Shown: in pieces, positions 24,316 through 32,250 of the stretch
How positions within the stretch are numbered: position 1 is the first letter of the stretch
Layout of the letters: each line of letters starts with the position of its first letter
Assembly (NCBI RefSeq): GCF_036568125.1
Contig: NZ_DATCTF010000013.1
Span: forward strand, 142,354 to 206,353
Reading direction: 5' to 3'
Length of the DNA stretch: 64,000 nt
Source of the DNA: Magnetovibrio sp.
GTDB lineage: Bacteria > Pseudomonadota > Alphaproteobacteria > Rhodospirillales > Magnetovibrionaceae
Notes under the pieces: generated by a model
Database searches by the model: none
Told to the model about the DNA's origin: nothing
Seen by the model: the letters and a program-made list of their open reading frames with translations, nothing else
Position numbers and translations under genes: made by a program

Positions 24316-25788
24316 TCAGCTTTTTTGCGCCGGGTCTTCTTCTTCCAGCCACCACATGGATGCGTCTTTTTGTGCGCCTTTGCCGGCGCCGTCGGGAAGT
24401 CGTTCTTCGGCGTGGGCGATGTTCTTTTCGGTGATTTCGACCATGCGGGTCAGGCCCAAGGAGGTGTAGACCTCGCGCGCGCCCATGAAGGCATTGAGCG
24501 CCTCTTCGAAATATTTATCCGCGTTGGTCATGCGGCCTAAAATGAACAGCGCACTGCCCATGTTGTTTTGCGTTGCGGCCCACAAGGTCGGCTGGGTATC
24601 GCGTTTGCGGATCAGCAGCGCTTGTTTGTAGGCCGTGACCGCGCGCTCTAGCACGTCTTCATTGTTCAGTTCACGGCCCAGCATCTGTGCGGCTTGGCCG
24701 AGATTGTTCATGGTCTCGCTCCACAGCAACGGCATGGAGCGTTTGGTCAGAACCTTGAGCGCGCCTTGATAAATGACCAGTGCTTCCTTGAGGCCCTTGG
24801 TGTCGCCGCTTTTGCTGTCGAGGCGGTAGAGCACCTCGCCAAGGCGGTTTTGCGTGGTCGCCCACGGAAACGGTGTCGCTTCGAGGCTGAAGACTTCCAA
24901 CGCGGCGCGATAGGCGGCGGCAGCCTGATCAAGCGTATCGACATCGTCGGTGCGTTCGCCCAATGCCTGTAGCACGGTGCCCAGATTGCGCTGCAGATAG
25001 GCCCAGTTGGTGGGACTTTCGGACCGCAACGTACCTTTGATGGCCTTGGTGTAGGCCAGCGAGGCGCGATGATAGACCTCGGTGCCGGGGAACAAATGAC
25101 CGAACGACGCCAGAGAGTTGGCGAACATCGCTTGGATGGACGCCTGCTCACGGGTGGTGAAGTCGGACGGAATGCGCTCGATCGCTTCCGCCGCGTGCTC
25201 CAGGGCTTCCGCCACCAGGCTGCGGCGGCTTTGGCGTTTGGCGTCGCTTTTGGGGTTCATCGCCGCCAGCGCCGCAGCCAACAACAGCGCACCTAAATCC
25301 TCGGGATCGAAACCCACTGGTAGGGTCAGGGCTTGGAACGGTGAAATGGTTCCGGCCGGATCCTCGTCGACCGGCGGCGGCGCGGCGAAGTGGATGTAGA
25401 GCGTGGTGCCCGGCGGCGGAACGTCGCCCCACAACACTAGATCGGCGTTGAACTTGCTGACCCAGTGCATGGCTTGGCCGCAGGCGGCGGGCAGATGTTC
25501 GGCGCGTGGCGATTCTGGCGTCAGAATAGGCTTTTCGCGCAGATGCTTGGTGCGCACGCCATCCAAATCGGCAAACACCGCGCTGAGGCTGCGGGCATGA
25601 TCGACCCCGGCGATGTCGACGAACGGGGCGATGGCGATTTCCAATTCCGCGCCGGTTGCGGCGCGGCCAAACAGGCGCGAAAACAGCCCTGGCTTTTTCG
25701 CCGGGGCGGTATCCGGCTCAACGGGCCCTTGGGTTGGGACCTCGTCGGGGACGGTCGAGCGGTTCGGGTCTTGTGGCGTGTCGCTCAT
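24316..25788 (-). CDS. TPR-repeat protein of unknown function
   Basis: 490 residues. The first 45 are polar and Pro-rich with a basic LFSRLFGRA segment; residues 46-180 form a unique domain (AIAPFVDIAGVDHARSLSAVFADL); from about 200 onward helical repeats of TPR type appear, with regular elements such as WAYLQRNLGTVLQALGE, TTQNRLGEVLYRL, TMNNLGQAAQMLG and ATQNNMGSALFILG. No membrane segment or signal peptide is seen. It lies 24 nt downstream of the TPR-glycosyltransferase gene in the same direction and probably works with it. The function cannot be named. Confidence 0.7.
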   Translation of the reverse strand: MSDTPQDPNRSTVPDEVPTQGPVEPDTAPAKKPGLFSRLFGRAATGAELEIAIAPFVDIAGVDHARSLSAVFADLDGVRTKHLREKPILTPESPRAEHLPAACGQAMHWVSKFNADLVLWGDVPPPGTTLYIHFAAPPPVDEDPAGTISPFQALTLPVGFDPEDLGALLLAAALAAMNPKSDAKRQSRRSLVAEALEHAAEAIERIPSDFTTREQASIQAMFANSLASFGHLFPGTEVYHRASLAYTKAIKGTLRSESPTNWAYLQRNLGTVLQALGERTDDVDTLDQAAAAYRAALEVFSLEATPFPWATTQNRLGEVLYRLDSKSGDTKGLKEALVIYQGALKVLTKRSMPLLWSETMNNLGQAAQMLGRELNNEDVLERAVTAYKQALLIRKRDTQPTLWAATQNNMGSALFILGRMTNADKYFEEALNAFMGAREVYTSLGLTRMVEITEKNIAHAEERLPDGAGKGAQKDASMWWLEEEDPAQKS

Positions 25789-25812
25789 GTTCGTTCTCGT
25801 TCAAAAGGCTCA

Positions 25813-27237
25813 TCAGCCGCCTTTAAGCACATCCATCAACGCTTGGCGTACTCTGGTGACCGTGGCGCTCCAAGGTTCATCGGCGGTGCGGCGGAAGATG
25901 CGCATGCTGGGATACCACGGGCTGTCCTCGCGATCCAGCAGCCAGCTCCAATCCGCACCGACGTCGAGCAGCATCCACACCGGCTTGCCCAGCGCGCCGG
26001 CGATATGGGCAGCGACCGAATGACTGCATATCACCAGATCCAATTGATCGATGGCCGATGCCAAATCGGCGGCGTCCATCAGGGTTTGTCCGGTCTGTTC
26101 GATCAACGGCTGAAAACCCAGGCGCGCGATGTCGCCCGCGCCCGCGCCGCGTTCCAATGAAAACAGCTGCAAGCCGGGGATGCCGGCCAACTCGGTGAAG
26201 TCGTCCAGCATCATGTCGCCGTGGCGCTTGGGCCCCTTGGCGGCGCGACCGTCCCAATTCGCCGACCATGCAAACCCGATGGCGAGGCGCGTTTCTGGAT
26301 GAATGTCCAAACGCGATGAGCCGATCCGCGGAACCGGCAGATAGGGTGTTTCTTCGGGCACGGTGTCGACCAAAGTACCGAGCCGTGCAGGCAGGCTGAG
26401 CAGCGGCACCTGCACGTCGACGCCGGGTGCATCGGCGCCGACGCTGATGATTTCATCGATGTCGGGCGATGACGACAACAGGTGTTTGAGATGCGGCGGA
26501 CATTCCATCACCACTTTTGCACCGCCGCGTTTGAGTACGGCGGCGAACCGTGCAAACTGGATGACGGTGCCTTCGTCGCCTTCGTAATTGACCAAGATGG
26601 CGCGCCCTTGCAGCGCCGATCCGTTCCAGTTTTCGATGTCTTTGCGGCGCGGATCGCGCCCGGGAAGGGCGAACCGGATTTCCAGCTCTTTAAAGCCGCG
26701 CTGCCACTCGCCCATCTGCAACAGCGTGATGGCGCGTTCCACCCGGCACAGTGCATAGGTCGGCTCCAGCTTGATGGCGCGTTCGAAATGTTCCAGCGCC
26801 ACTTTGCTGAGGCCGCCTTCGCGAAAGGCTAGTCCGGCATTGTAGAGCGCCTTGGGCGATTTCGGACCGTGTTTGACGGCGCGCCGATGCGCTTCGACGG
26901 CGCGCGTGGTTTCGCCGAGGTCGCGCAAGGCGTTGCCCAGGTTGGTGTAGGCATTGGCCGCGCCCGGGCGGATACCGAGCGATCTGCGGTAACACGCCAC
27001 CGCCGCTTCGGGGCGTCCGGCGCTGCGCAACGCGACGCCGAGGTTGTTGTAAACCTCCGGCGCACTGGGGGCGAGCTTGAGTACGCGGGCGTATTCCTTG
27101 ATGGCGATATCGAGACGACCGGCGCGGTGATGCTCCAGCGCAAGCTCATAGACGCGCCGCGCCTCATCCGCTTGCTCGTTGCGTGCGGTGGGCTGCGTCG
27201 CGGGGGCGCCTGGTTTGGTGTTTTCTTGCGTCGTCAT
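25813..27237 (-). CDS. TPR protein with GT9-like glycosyltransferase domain
   Basis: 474 residues from ATG at 27237. Residues about 20-210 are TPR repeats (VYNNLGVALRSAGRPEAAVACYRRSL, in parts; AYTNLGNALRDLGETTRAV). The C-terminal half resembles the heptosyltransferase-type fold common in TPR-GT proteins: FAWSANWDG, LQLFSLERGAG, LDLVICSHSVAAHIAGALG, WMLLDVGADWSWLLDREDSP and WYPSMRIFRR. The usual SVDTAVAHLAGA core reads CSHSVAAHIAGA, so a conserved Asp is replaced. Such proteins are often found near flagellin or surface-glycan genes, but none adjoins here. The acceptor is unknown. Confidence 0.78.
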   Translation of the reverse strand: MTTQENTKPGAPATQPTARNEQADEARRVYELALEHHRAGRLDIAIKEYARVLKLAPSAPEVYNNLGVALRSAGRPEAAVACYRRSLGIRPGAANAYTNLGNALRDLGETTRAVEAHRRAVKHGPKSPKALYNAGLAFREGGLSKVALEHFERAIKLEPTYALCRVERAITLLQMGEWQRGFKELEIRFALPGRDPRRKDIENWNGSALQGRAILVNYEGDEGTVIQFARFAAVLKRGGAKVVMECPPHLKHLLSSSPDIDEIISVGADAPGVDVQVPLLSLPARLGTLVDTVPEETPYLPVPRIGSSRLDIHPETRLAIGFAWSANWDGRAAKGPKRHGDMMLDDFTELAGIPGLQLFSLERGAGAGDIARLGFQPLIEQTGQTLMDAADLASAIDQLDLVICSHSVAAHIAGALGKPVWMLLDVGADWSWLLDREDSPWYPSMRIFRRTADEPWSATVTRVRQALMDVLKGG

Positions 27238-27339
27238 CTCAAGAACTCGTCTCCTTGGCGGAGTATCCGATGTAAGCGGCTGATGTTCAAGGGAAAGCGG
27301 CCATGGAAAGTTTGGGCTGGACGCATTACATTCCCTTTT

Positions 27340-28236
27340 ATGATTGTATACGATATGCCGCTGTGGCGCCCCCCTTCCGAGGGCTCCAACTTCATCATCC
27401 AAGCGACGCTGGGGTGCAGCTTCAATGCGTGCACGTTTTGCACCATGTATAAGCACAAGGATTATCGCGCGCGGCCGCTCGACGAAGTATTCGCCGATAT
27501 CGAAGATGCCGCCTGCGATTGGCCCGATGCGACGCGTGTCTTTCTCGCCGACGGTGACGCCTTGGTGCTGCCGACGGACGACTTGGCGCAAATTCTCGAT
27601 AAACTGATCGCGACGTTTCCCGATTTACAGCGGGTGACGTGTTACGCCACGCCGCAAAATCTAACAAAAAAGTCGCCCGAGGATTTGATCCGGTTGCGTG
27701 AAAAGCGCTTGAGCATGGTTTATTTGGGGATCGAAAGCGGCTCCGACAAGATGCTCCGGCGGATCCGCAAAGGTTCCGCCAAATTGATGGAAAAAGCCCT
27801 CGTTGCGGCTGAAAACGCCGGAATCAAGGTATCGGCGACGGTGATCCTCGGCCTTGGCGGCAAAGCGCATTGGCGCGAACACATCGAAGGCACGGCGGCA
27901 TTGATCAACCGCGCTCCGCCTAAATTTCTTTCGACCTTGCAGTTGGGTTTGGAAAGCGACCAGGAACCGCGCTTTCGCCAAGCGTTCGATGCTGCCAACG
28001 ATGCGGGCGAAGTCGGGTTCGAATGGCAAGACGACGATGCGATCTTGGCCGAATTGGCGTACCTTTTGGAATTACTTGATCCGCCCAAGGCGGTGATCTT
28101 CCGCTCCAACCACGCGTCTAATGCGTTGCCGTTGGCGGGCAATTTGCCGCGCGATACGGCATCTTTATTGGCGCAGGTCCGCGCCGTTCAGGGTGGAAGC
28201 GGGGGGCTCAGGCCAAAGCATTTGCGGGGGTTGTGA
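27340..28236 (+). CDS. Radical SAM protein with CX4CX2C cluster motif
   Basis: 298 residues starting at the ATG at 27340. The [4Fe-4S] ligands are C26, C31 and C34 in LGCSFNACTFCTMY, i.e. CX4CX2C, one residue longer than the standard spacing. Then FLADGDALVLP (SAM-binding GGE-equivalent), VTCYATPQNL, LGIESGSDKMLRRIRKGS and SATVILGLGG follow, as in the HemN/Elp3-like branch. The C-terminal AVIFRSNHASNALPLAGNLP is a family hallmark. The reaction is unknown. Divergent from the TPR-GT gene; its TGA stop overlaps a tiny ORF. Confidence 0.85.
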   Translation: MIVYDMPLWRPPSEGSNFIIQATLGCSFNACTFCTMYKHKDYRARPLDEVFADIEDAACDWPDATRVFLADGDALVLPTDDLAQILDKLIATFPDLQRVTCYATPQNLTKKSPEDLIRLREKRLSMVYLGIESGSDKMLRRIRKGSAKLMEKALVAAENAGIKVSATVILGLGGKAHWREHIEGTAALINRAPPKFLSTLQLGLESDQEPRFRQAFDAANDAGEVGFEWQDDDAILAELAYLLELLDPPKAVIFRSNHASNALPLAGNLPRDTASLLAQVRAVQGGSGGLRPKHLRGL

Positions 28237-28352
28237 TTCCGCTTGCCACAAAAAAACGCGAGGATCTGGAGAAGTGGTATCGCGAAAAAAACTATGATAA
28301 AGGTGAATGCATTAGCTGTGTTGCGGTGAACGGATGCCTCGGGGGAAGGTGA
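28233..28352 (+). CDS. Possible 39-residue Cys-containing microprotein coupled to the radical SAM gene
   Basis: GTG at 28233 overlaps the TGA stop of the radical SAM gene (GTGA). The frame encodes 39 residues: a basic/acidic helix-like N-terminus (KKREDLEKWYREKNYDKG) followed by ECISCVAVNGCLGGR with Cys at 26, 29 and 35, then TGA. No family is recognised. A 4-nt stop/start overlap is typical of true coupled genes in this window, yet a frame this short can arise by chance. Confidence 0.35.
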   Translation: MIPLATKKREDLEKWYREKNYDKGECISCVAVNGCLGGR

Positions 28353-28408
28353 TCGCAACGAAAAGCAAACGATACATGACCATTGAAGTCTTGTGGGGGA
28401 GAATATAA

Positions 28409-30130
28409 ATGTCCATTAAAGCGCGCTTGATAGCCGTTCTTGCCGTCATTTTGTTGGTTTTTGCGGGCGCTGCGACCGTGACGCTGGTCAACTTGAACGC
28501 ACAGCTGCCAAAACTCGAACTGACCGAGGACAGCTCCAACGTTGTGGCGCATGAGGCCATCCCGCTGATGGTGCTGATCAAAGACATCAAGCTGGATGTG
28601 GTTCAGGTTCAGCAATGGATTTCCGATATTTCCGCGACCCGCGGTTTGCCGGGATTTGACGACGGCTTCACCGAAGCCGCCAATTATGCCCAGAAATTTA
28701 CCGAGGATGTTGCCAAAGCGCGCCAATTGGCGACCAGCCTTGGGTTGACGGAAATCGTCTCGGCGCTTGATGCCGCCCAGGCCGCGTTCGGCCCGTATTA
28801 CGAAACCGGCGTAAAAATGGGCGAAATTTATGTCGCGGAAGGTCCTGAAGCCGGTAACGTGATGATGGGCAACTTCGATGCCGTCGCGGGAACCATGGGC
28901 GAAAACATGGATGCCCTGACGCTCAAGGTCGAAGAAGCCACAAATGCGCGATTGGAGGGACTCCAACACTCGATTCACGATGTGCAGGCGAGCCTTGAAG
29001 GCGTGGCACAGCTCAACATGATCCTCACCGCCATCGGTGTGGTGATTGGTTTGGCCGCGGCGATCTACCTGTTTACCTTGATCAAAGGTTCCATCGAAGG
29101 GTTGCTGGCGGATATCGAGCAGATTTCGAACCATGAATATGAAGCGGCTTCGTGCCTCAATTGCCAGCGTACCGATGAATTCGGTACCGTGGCCCGCGCG
29201 TTGATGGAAACCAAGGTCGCGCTGGGCGAGGCTGAAAAGCGCGAACGCGAACAGAAAGCCGCCGAAGCCGCGCAGGTTGAACAACGCCGTGCGGAACGCA
29301 TGCGCATGGCCGAACAGTTTGAAACCAGTGTCGGCGCCGTGGTCGAAACCGTGTCGGCGGCGGCCAAGGAAATGCAATCTACGGCGCGTTCCGTTTCTGG
29401 CACGGCCGATCAAACCAGCCATCAGGCCACCAACGTGGCGGCTGCGGCGGAACAAGCATCCGCCAACGTGCAGACGGTGGCTTCGGCGGCGGAAGAGCTG
29501 TCGAGTTCGATTTCCGAGATCTCGCGTCAGGTCTCTCAGTCCACTCAGGTTGCGGGCGCGGCGGTGGCCGAAGTCGACGGCGCCAATCAAAAGGTCCAAG
29601 GCCTGGCCGATGCGGCCAACAAGATCGGCGAAGTGGTGGCGTTGATCACCGATATCGCCGACCAAACCAACCTGTTAGCTTTGAACGCGACCATCGAAGC
29701 GGCGCGCGCTGGCGAAGCGGGAAAAGGCTTCGCCGTGGTGGCATCCGAGGTCAAGAATCTTGCTAACCAGACCGCCAAGGCGACCGAGGAAATCTCCAAC
29801 CAGATCGGCGGCATCCAGGGCGCGACCCAGGACGCGGTGCAGGCCATCGGCTCGATCGGCGGCATCATCAACCAGATTAACGAGATCACCTCGGCGATCG
29901 CGGCGGCGGTCGAGGAGCAAGGCGCGGCGACCCAGGAAATCGCCCGCAATGTCGAACAGGCTGCGACCGGCACCCAAGAGGTCTCTTCCAACATCGCCCA
30001 GGTGACCCAGGCGGCGTCGGAGACCGGAAGCTCGGCGTCGCAAATTCTCGACGCGGCGGTCGAGCTGGGACGCCAATCCGATCAGCTCAATGGTGAAGTG
30101 AACAACTTCCTCGCCACCATTCGCGGCTAA
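28409..30130 (+). CDS. Methyl-accepting chemotaxis protein
   Basis: 573-residue chemoreceptor: TM1 about residues 8-28, a periplasmic four-helix-bundle-type sensor to about 202, TM2 about 203-224, HAMP, then a signalling domain with the hairpin tip IADQTNLLALNATIEAARAG (E and R conserved). It would activate CheA to steer flagellar motion. An unusual CLNC motif lies at residues 249-252 in the HAMP region, suggesting metal or redox sensitivity (inference). GGGGGAGA precedes the ATG. It lacks a CheR-binding NWETF tail. No che genes adjoin. Confidence 0.94.
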   Translation: MSIKARLIAVLAVILLVFAGAATVTLVNLNAQLPKLELTEDSSNVVAHEAIPLMVLIKDIKLDVVQVQQWISDISATRGLPGFDDGFTEAANYAQKFTEDVAKARQLATSLGLTEIVSALDAAQAAFGPYYETGVKMGEIYVAEGPEAGNVMMGNFDAVAGTMGENMDALTLKVEEATNARLEGLQHSIHDVQASLEGVAQLNMILTAIGVVIGLAAAIYLFTLIKGSIEGLLADIEQISNHEYEAASCLNCQRTDEFGTVARALMETKVALGEAEKREREQKAAEAAQVEQRRAERMRMAEQFETSVGAVVETVSAAAKEMQSTARSVSGTADQTSHQATNVAAAAEQASANVQTVASAAEELSSSISEISRQVSQSTQVAGAAVAEVDGANQKVQGLADAANKIGEVVALITDIADQTNLLALNATIEAARAGEAGKGFAVVASEVKNLANQTAKATEEISNQIGGIQGATQDAVQAIGSIGGIINQINEITSAIAAAVEEQGAATQEIARNVEQAATGTQEVSSNIAQVTQAASETGSSASQILDAAVELGRQSDQLNGEVNNFLATIRG

Positions 30131-30150
30131 GTCGCCGAACATGTATAACG

Positions 30151-30189
30151 AAAAAAACGGGCGCTGCCGATAGGGAGCGCCCGTTTTTT
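30151..30189. terminator. Bidirectional terminator between the MCP and arsC genes
   Basis: ACGGGCGCT (30157-30165) pairs with AGCGCCCGT (30176-30184), with A and T runs of six or more on either side. It lies between convergent genes and suits both directions. Confidence 0.9.
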
Positions 30190-30203
30190 GTGTCCAACAC
30201 AGA

Positions 30204-30545
30204 TCAGACGAAATCGATAACGTTTTCAGGCGGCCGGCCCATGACGGCCTTGGCGCCTTTGATCACGATGGGCCGCTCGATGGCGCGCGGATGGGCGGCG
30301 AGCGCTGCGATCAACGCGTCGTTGTCCAGCGCGTCCACATCGATACCTTCTTCCTTGGCCTCTTTCCGGCGCACGATTTCCGCCGCGCTTTTGCCCAGCT
30401 TGGCGAGAATGTCTTTCAGTTCCGCCGCGCTGGGCGGGGTTTCCAGATATTCGATGATTTCCGGCTCGACGCCTTTTTCGCGGATCAGCTCCAGCGTTTG
30501 ACGGGATTTGGAGCAACGGGGGTTGTGATAAATGGTCACGGACAT
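30204..30545 (-). CDS. arsC: Glutaredoxin-type arsenate reductase (ArsC family)
   Basis: 113-residue thioredoxin-fold protein. Seen: IYHNPRCSKSRQTLELI with catalytic Cys at 11, EYLETPPS, ERPIVIKG and GRPPENV, the arrangement of GSH/glutaredoxin-dependent ArsC. It would reduce arsenate to arsenite. No arsR, arsB or acr3 lies near, so it may be a housekeeping or Spx/YffB-like relative. It follows the MscS-like gene by 3 nt and is probably cotranscribed. Confidence 0.85.
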   Translation of the reverse strand: MSVTIYHNPRCSKSRQTLELIREKGVEPEIIEYLETPPSAAELKDILAKLGKSAAEIVRRKEAKEEGIDVDALDNDALIAALAAHPRAIERPIVIKGAKAVMGRPPENVIDFV

Positions 30546-30548
30546 GAG

Positions 30549-31688
30549 CTAAGCCTCTTTCTTGGATGGCGGCATGAACACTTCCGGCGCGTCGCCGGGC
30601 ATAGATTCGACATATAGGGATGTCGACGGGAATGCAAAGCTGGATCCTGCGCCTTCGACCACATCCTTGATGTGGTAGGCTAGACGCTCCTTGATCTCCA
30701 GCCAAGCGCCCCAGTCGGTGGTCTTGGTGAAACAATACAGCATGATATCTATCGAGCTGTCGGAAAACTTATCGATGCGCACGAAGGTCGAAACCTCAGG
30801 CGGGTGGGCAAATTCATCGGAGCCCAGAACGTAGGCCTCGATCCCGTCGCGGATCGTCTTGAGCTGTTCGATGGTGGTGCGGTACTCGACCCCGATGTGC
30901 CAATAAATGCGCCGATGGGTCATGGCGGTGAAATTGGTCACCGCGTTGTCGGCCAACTTGGTGTTGGGCACGAACACCGGGGCCTTGTCGAACCGTCGGA
31001 TCATGGTGGAACGAAAGCCGATCTGTTCCACGGTGCCTTCGACCACGCCGTCGACGCGGACCCAGTCACCTTTGTTGAAGCGCCGTTCGGCGATGATCAA
31101 GATCCCCGCGATGAGGTTCTTGAACAAATCTTGCGCGCCCAGCGCCACTGCCACGCCGAACAACCCCAGACCGGCGAGGATCGGCCCCACCTGGATGCCC
31201 CAGATTTCCAAAACCGCCGCCACGCCGATGAACGCGATCAGCAGCTTCACCGCCTTGACCAGCCAATCCATCATCACGGCGGTAAACAGGGTTTCCAAGC
31301 GCGTCAGCAGATTCGACAGCGGTTTGATGGCGCGAAACAATGCCCAGAAAATCGCCGCCGTGATCAAAGAGCGGATCAATTTGTCGGCAATGTCTTGGTA
31401 GTGGGTTTCGAGGTTGAGGAACTGAAAGGCCAAAAACGCGCCGAAAATGAGCGGGGCGAGGCGGATCGGTTCTTCCAGCGCCGTGAGCAGGTCGTCGTCG
31501 ATCTGGGTTTTGGTTTTGCCGACCTTGAGGCGCAACGCGCCGATGATGAACCGCGTCAACAGTCCACGCAGCAGCAAAAACGCAACGAAGATGCCGAGCG
31601 CCGCCACCATCGCGCCAATGTCGATGCCGAACACGCCGGTCCGCCAGACGTCTTTGATGAGGGTCCACAATTCGGTGATGTTTTGCAT
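30549..31688 (-). CDS. MscS-family small-conductance mechanosensitive channel
   Basis: 379 residues. The N-terminus has several hydrophobic helices (about 25-45, 70-90, 105-122, 150-170). The pore-lining TM3 is seen as LAGLGLFGVAVALGAQDLFKN, followed by the beta domain FNKGDWVRVDGVVEGTVEQIGFRSTMIR (in parts) and the C-terminal alpha/beta domain. It would release solutes on hypo-osmotic shock. The lower strand order mscS-arsC suggests an operon. Confidence 0.92.
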   Translation of the reverse strand: MQNITELWTLIKDVWRTGVFGIDIGAMVAALGIFVAFLLLRGLLTRFIIGALRLKVGKTKTQIDDDLLTALEEPIRLAPLIFGAFLAFQFLNLETHYQDIADKLIRSLITAAIFWALFRAIKPLSNLLTRLETLFTAVMMDWLVKAVKLLIAFIGVAAVLEIWGIQVGPILAGLGLFGVAVALGAQDLFKNLIAGILIIAERRFNKGDWVRVDGVVEGTVEQIGFRSTMIRRFDKAPVFVPNTKLADNAVTNFTAMTHRRIYWHIGVEYRTTIEQLKTIRDGIEAYVLGSDEFAHPPEVSTFVRIDKFSDSSIDIMLYCFTKTTDWGAWLEIKERLAYHIKDVVEGAGSSFAFPSTSLYVESMPGDAPEVFMPPSKKEA

Positions 31689-31776
31689 GGCTGCCTTTAG
31701 GTCGTCTCACATTGGGGTGAGTGGATGATATCCATTGCCGACTAGGTGTAAAGGCGCGAAGTCCAGTTTGGCGCGC

Positions 31777-32196
31777 CTATTGGTCCAGTTCGGCGATCAT
31801 GATGTTGGCGACGCGCAGGCGGCTGGAAAACTGGCGGCTGACATTGCCCATCAATTTGACGACCAAGTCGGGGCTTTGCGTTTGCAGTCTGGCGTAATTC
31901 TCGACGTCGATGGAATAACAGATGCAATCGCGCGAGGCCGTTACACTGGCGGATCTCGGCGCGCCGTCGATCAGGCCCATTTCACCGAAAATGGTGCCGT
32001 CGGTCAGGGTGCTGACGCGCTTGGTGCGGCTGGTGCCGGGGATGTCGATTTCGACGTTCATGCGCCCGCGCACCAAAAAATATGCGCAATTGGCCTTGTC
32101 CCCTTGTGCGAACACAACGTCTTTGGCGCGGTAGACATGGCGCTTGGCGCACGCGCCGAGTTGCATGATTTGCGGGCGGGTAAGGCCCGACAGCAA
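31777..32196 (-). pseudogene. Cyclic-nucleotide-binding domain cut off from the SulP transporter by an in-frame stop
   Basis: 139 codons from a TTG encode a cNMP-binding domain: VVFAQGDKANCAYFLVRGRM and the phosphate-binding cassette GEMGLIDGAPRSASVTA. The frame is identical to that of the upstream SulP gene: only the TAA at 32251-32253 and 18 codons (RLAATELSSTRRRI and on) separate the two. SulP-STAS-cNMP fusions are a known architecture, so this is most likely the C-terminal domain of one interrupted gene. No Shine-Dalgarno is evident, so separate expression is doubtful. Confidence 0.75.
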
Positions 32197-32250
32197 AGCG
32201 CTGTTGGCGATGCGCCGCCGCGTCGAGGAGAGTTCCGTCGCCGCGAGACG

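Noticed and set aside
28292..29665. A 457-codon open frame on the minus strand
   Set aside because: Antisense to the chemoreceptor gene; low-complexity His/Gly/Arg-rich product typical of shadows.
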